Shown here piece after piece: positions 6,015 to 7,115 of a stretch of 7,115 nt of DNA (position 1 is its first letter; each line of letters begins with the position of its first letter). A program made the position numbers and the translations under genes. Source of the DNA: Thermoplasmatales archaeon (GTDB lineage Archaea > Thermoplasmatota > Thermoplasmata > Thermoplasmatales > GCA-001856825); assembly GCA_014874235.1 (NCBI GenBank), contig JACWAC010000058.1, positions 1 through 7,115 on the forward strand, given 5' to 3'. The notes beneath the pieces are model-generated. The model worked only from the letters and a program-made list of their open reading frames with translations, was not told where the DNA came from and searched no databases.

Positions 6015-6035
6015 CTAATTCTCGATTAAAGCGCA

Positions 6036-7001
6036 GTGAGCAAGAAGATTCTGCAGATAGCGAAAGGAGAACTGGATGATAATGCGGTCTGGTTCATGAG
6101 ACAAGCTGGGAGATACCTGCCAGAATATAAATCTCTGAGGGAAGGCAAAACATTCACTGATTTGTTAAGAGACCCTCTGGCCATATCCAAAATAACATCG
6201 CTTCCTCTGAAATATCTTGAAGTAGATGCGTTAGTTGTTTTTACGGACATTCTGTTACCTTTTACGAAGTTGGATTATCAGGTTTCATACGAAAATGGAA
6301 TCTCAATTACGAGTGGGAGGAATAGTGACTTCGATTATTATTCCTCTCTCTCAAAGGGAATGATCAATGTTTCAGAAGAACATTCTGACAAGACGATAAT
6401 TGGTGTGGTTGGTGGACCCTTCACTACTCTCTCCTACCTCTACGATAGCGGAAAGAACGGTTATCATAAGACTAAGGCAATTCTCTCATCTGGAGATGAG
6501 AGTATACTTGGAGATATGACTGAGCAAATTGTAGAATTTGCACGTCTGCAAGCCAATTCTGGAGCTGACGTAATACAGGTCTTCGACAGCTGGCTGGGGG
6601 GAGTGTCAGAAACTTTTTACGATAAGTACCTGAAGAAGAATGAGTCGTATTTTGTTGAGAAGATAAAGGACCTCGGGAAACCAGTCATCTTCTTCAGCGA
6701 AGGAGCTTCTCACCTCTATTCAATGCTGCTAGATCTCAGACCAGACGTCTTCTCTATTGACTGGCGAATGGATTTGACGAAATTCAAGAGCTTATGCTCC
6801 GAATGCATAGTTCAGGGGAACATGGATCCAAATCTCTTGGGGAATAGCGACCAATTCTTGAAGGACGAGACTGCAAGAATTATGGGAGGAGGGAAGGGAT
6901 TCAGAGGACACATTTTCAACCTTGGGCATGGGGTCCTGCCTTGGACGGACTGGAGGAAACTGGCTTTGGTGGCCAAAGAGGTACAAAACTATGACAGGTA
7001 A
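6036..7001 (+). CDS. hemE: Uroporphyrinogen-III decarboxylase
   Basis: HemE removes the four acetate carboxyls of uroporphyrinogen III, giving coproporphyrinogen III; it is a cytoplasmic TIM barrel. The 321-residue product is slightly shorter than usual (about 340-355). Seen: VWFMRQAGRYLPEY (18-31) with the substrate-binding Arg22 and Arg26; FTDILLP with the catalytic aspartate Asp71; GGPFTTLSYLYD with the conserved tyrosine Tyr134; QVFDSWLGG (Asp184); SIDWRMDL; QGNMDPNLLG; and NLGHGVLPWTDW with His298. The start is GTG 6036. An in-frame TAA at 6027-6029 rules out anything longer, and a TATA-like box lies about 26 nt upstream. The gene overlaps hemH by 11 nt. HemE commits this organism to a coproporphyrinogen-based route rather than the sirohaem-based one usual in archaea. 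Confidence 0.97.
   Translation: MSKKILQIAKGELDDNAVWFMRQAGRYLPEYKSLREGKTFTDLLRDPLAISKITSLPLKYLEVDALVVFTDILLPFTKLDYQVSYENGISITSGRNSDFDYYSSLSKGMINVSEEHSDKTIIGVVGGPFTTLSYLYDSGKNGYHKTKAILSSGDESILGDMTEQIVEFARLQANSGADVIQVFDSWLGGVSETFYDKYLKKNESYFVEKIKDLGKPVIFFSEGASHLYSMLLDLRPDVFSIDWRMDLTKFKSLCSECIVQGNMDPNLLGNSDQFLKDETARIMGGGKGFRGHIFNLGHGVLPWTDWRKLALVAKEVQNYDR
6978..6982 (+). promoter_or_regulatory. Ribosome binding site of hemH
   Basis: GAGGT, inside the end of hemE, lies eight nt before the ATG at 6991. It supports that ATG as the hemH start and shows that internal operon genes here can use Shine-Dalgarno initiation, unlike the promoter-proximal genes. Confidence 0.6.
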
Positions 7002-7115
7002 GGCAGTAGTCCTGATGTATTATGGATTTCCTGAAAGGGGTGAAGGGATGAGGGATTACCTGAAGGACATCCTGCACGGAAGAGAACCCCCAGAGTCACT
7101 AATAAGGGATAATCT
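6991..7115 (+). CDS. hemH: Ferrochelatase, N-terminal part
   Basis: Ferrochelatase inserts ferrous iron into a porphyrin: protoporphyrin IX in the classical route or coproporphyrin III in the coproporphyrin route. The gene runs off the right edge, leaving 41 codons plus two nt. The visible part, AVVLMYYGFPERGEGMRDYL followed by KDILHGREPPESLI, matches the family N-terminus (V-L-L-x-x-Y-G-x-P...x-x-Y-L-x-D-I-x-x-G-R-x-P). The catalytic histidine and glutamate lie outside the window, so the substrate preference cannot be read. The ATG lies within the last codons of hemE (11 nt overlap) and has GAGGT eight nt upstream, which points to co-transcription and coupled translation with hemE. Confidence 0.92.
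   Translation, partial: MTGKAVVLMYYGFPERGEGMRDYLKDILHGREPPESLIRDN

Noticed and set aside
6001..6016. A-rich run after the small ORF as a leftward terminator
   Set aside because: On the minus strand it is a short T-rich tract, but no gene ends there; it fits better as the hemE TATA-like box.
5799..6035. tRNA, CRISPR or riboswitch in the only intergenic region
   Set aside because: No cloverleaf, repeat-spacer pattern or long stem is visible; only short dyads are present.
6026..6250. 74-codon minus-strand ORF over the hemE start
   Set aside because: It is antisense to the conserved HemE N-terminus and shows no protein-like motif of its own.

Overview
The window is almost wholly a haem-biosynthesis locus. 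The organism looks archaeal, probably a Thermoplasmatales-like euryarchaeon. TATA-like boxes lie about 25 nt upstream of GTG starts that have no Shine-Dalgarno sequence (leaderless style), genes are packed tightly with short overlaps, and non-ATG starts are frequent. Early haem genes (hemA, hemL, hemC, hemD, hemB) sit beside hemE and hemH, which most archaea lack because they make haem through sirohaem. The taxonomic call is inference from style and content, with no phylogenetic marker in the window.

Layout. A seven-gene block runs leftward from about 5798 and off the left edge: a radical SAM/SPASM protein, a four-helix membrane protein of HemJ/CopD type, hemL, hemC, hemD, hemA and the start of hemB. 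Neighbours are separated by at most 36 bp or overlap by 4, 16, 11 and 38 nt. A divergent intergenic stretch (5799-6035) holds promoter-like elements for both directions and a possible 29-codon ORF. Rightward from 6036 come hemE and the start of hemH, overlapping by 11 nt.

How the genes fit together. HemA and HemL make 5-aminolevulinate from glutamyl-tRNA. HemB condenses it to porphobilinogen, HemC and HemD make uroporphyrinogen III, and HemE decarboxylates it to coproporphyrinogen III. HemH inserts iron. No HemN, HemF, HemY or ChdC is seen. The steps they would perform may fall to the two operon members without a settled function: the radical SAM/SPASM protein, which resembles the AhbD/NirJ type, and the HemJ/CopD-like membrane protein. 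That suggests a hybrid of the coproporphyrin route and the alternative haem (Ahb) route.

Points for annotators. hemL very probably begins at a CTG codon overlapping the upstream stop as CTGA, so the first conventional codon (GTG 4098) would remove a conserved N-terminal segment. HemL also appears to lack the usual gating-loop segment. hemA and hemD start with TTG. hemB begins 38 nt inside hemA.
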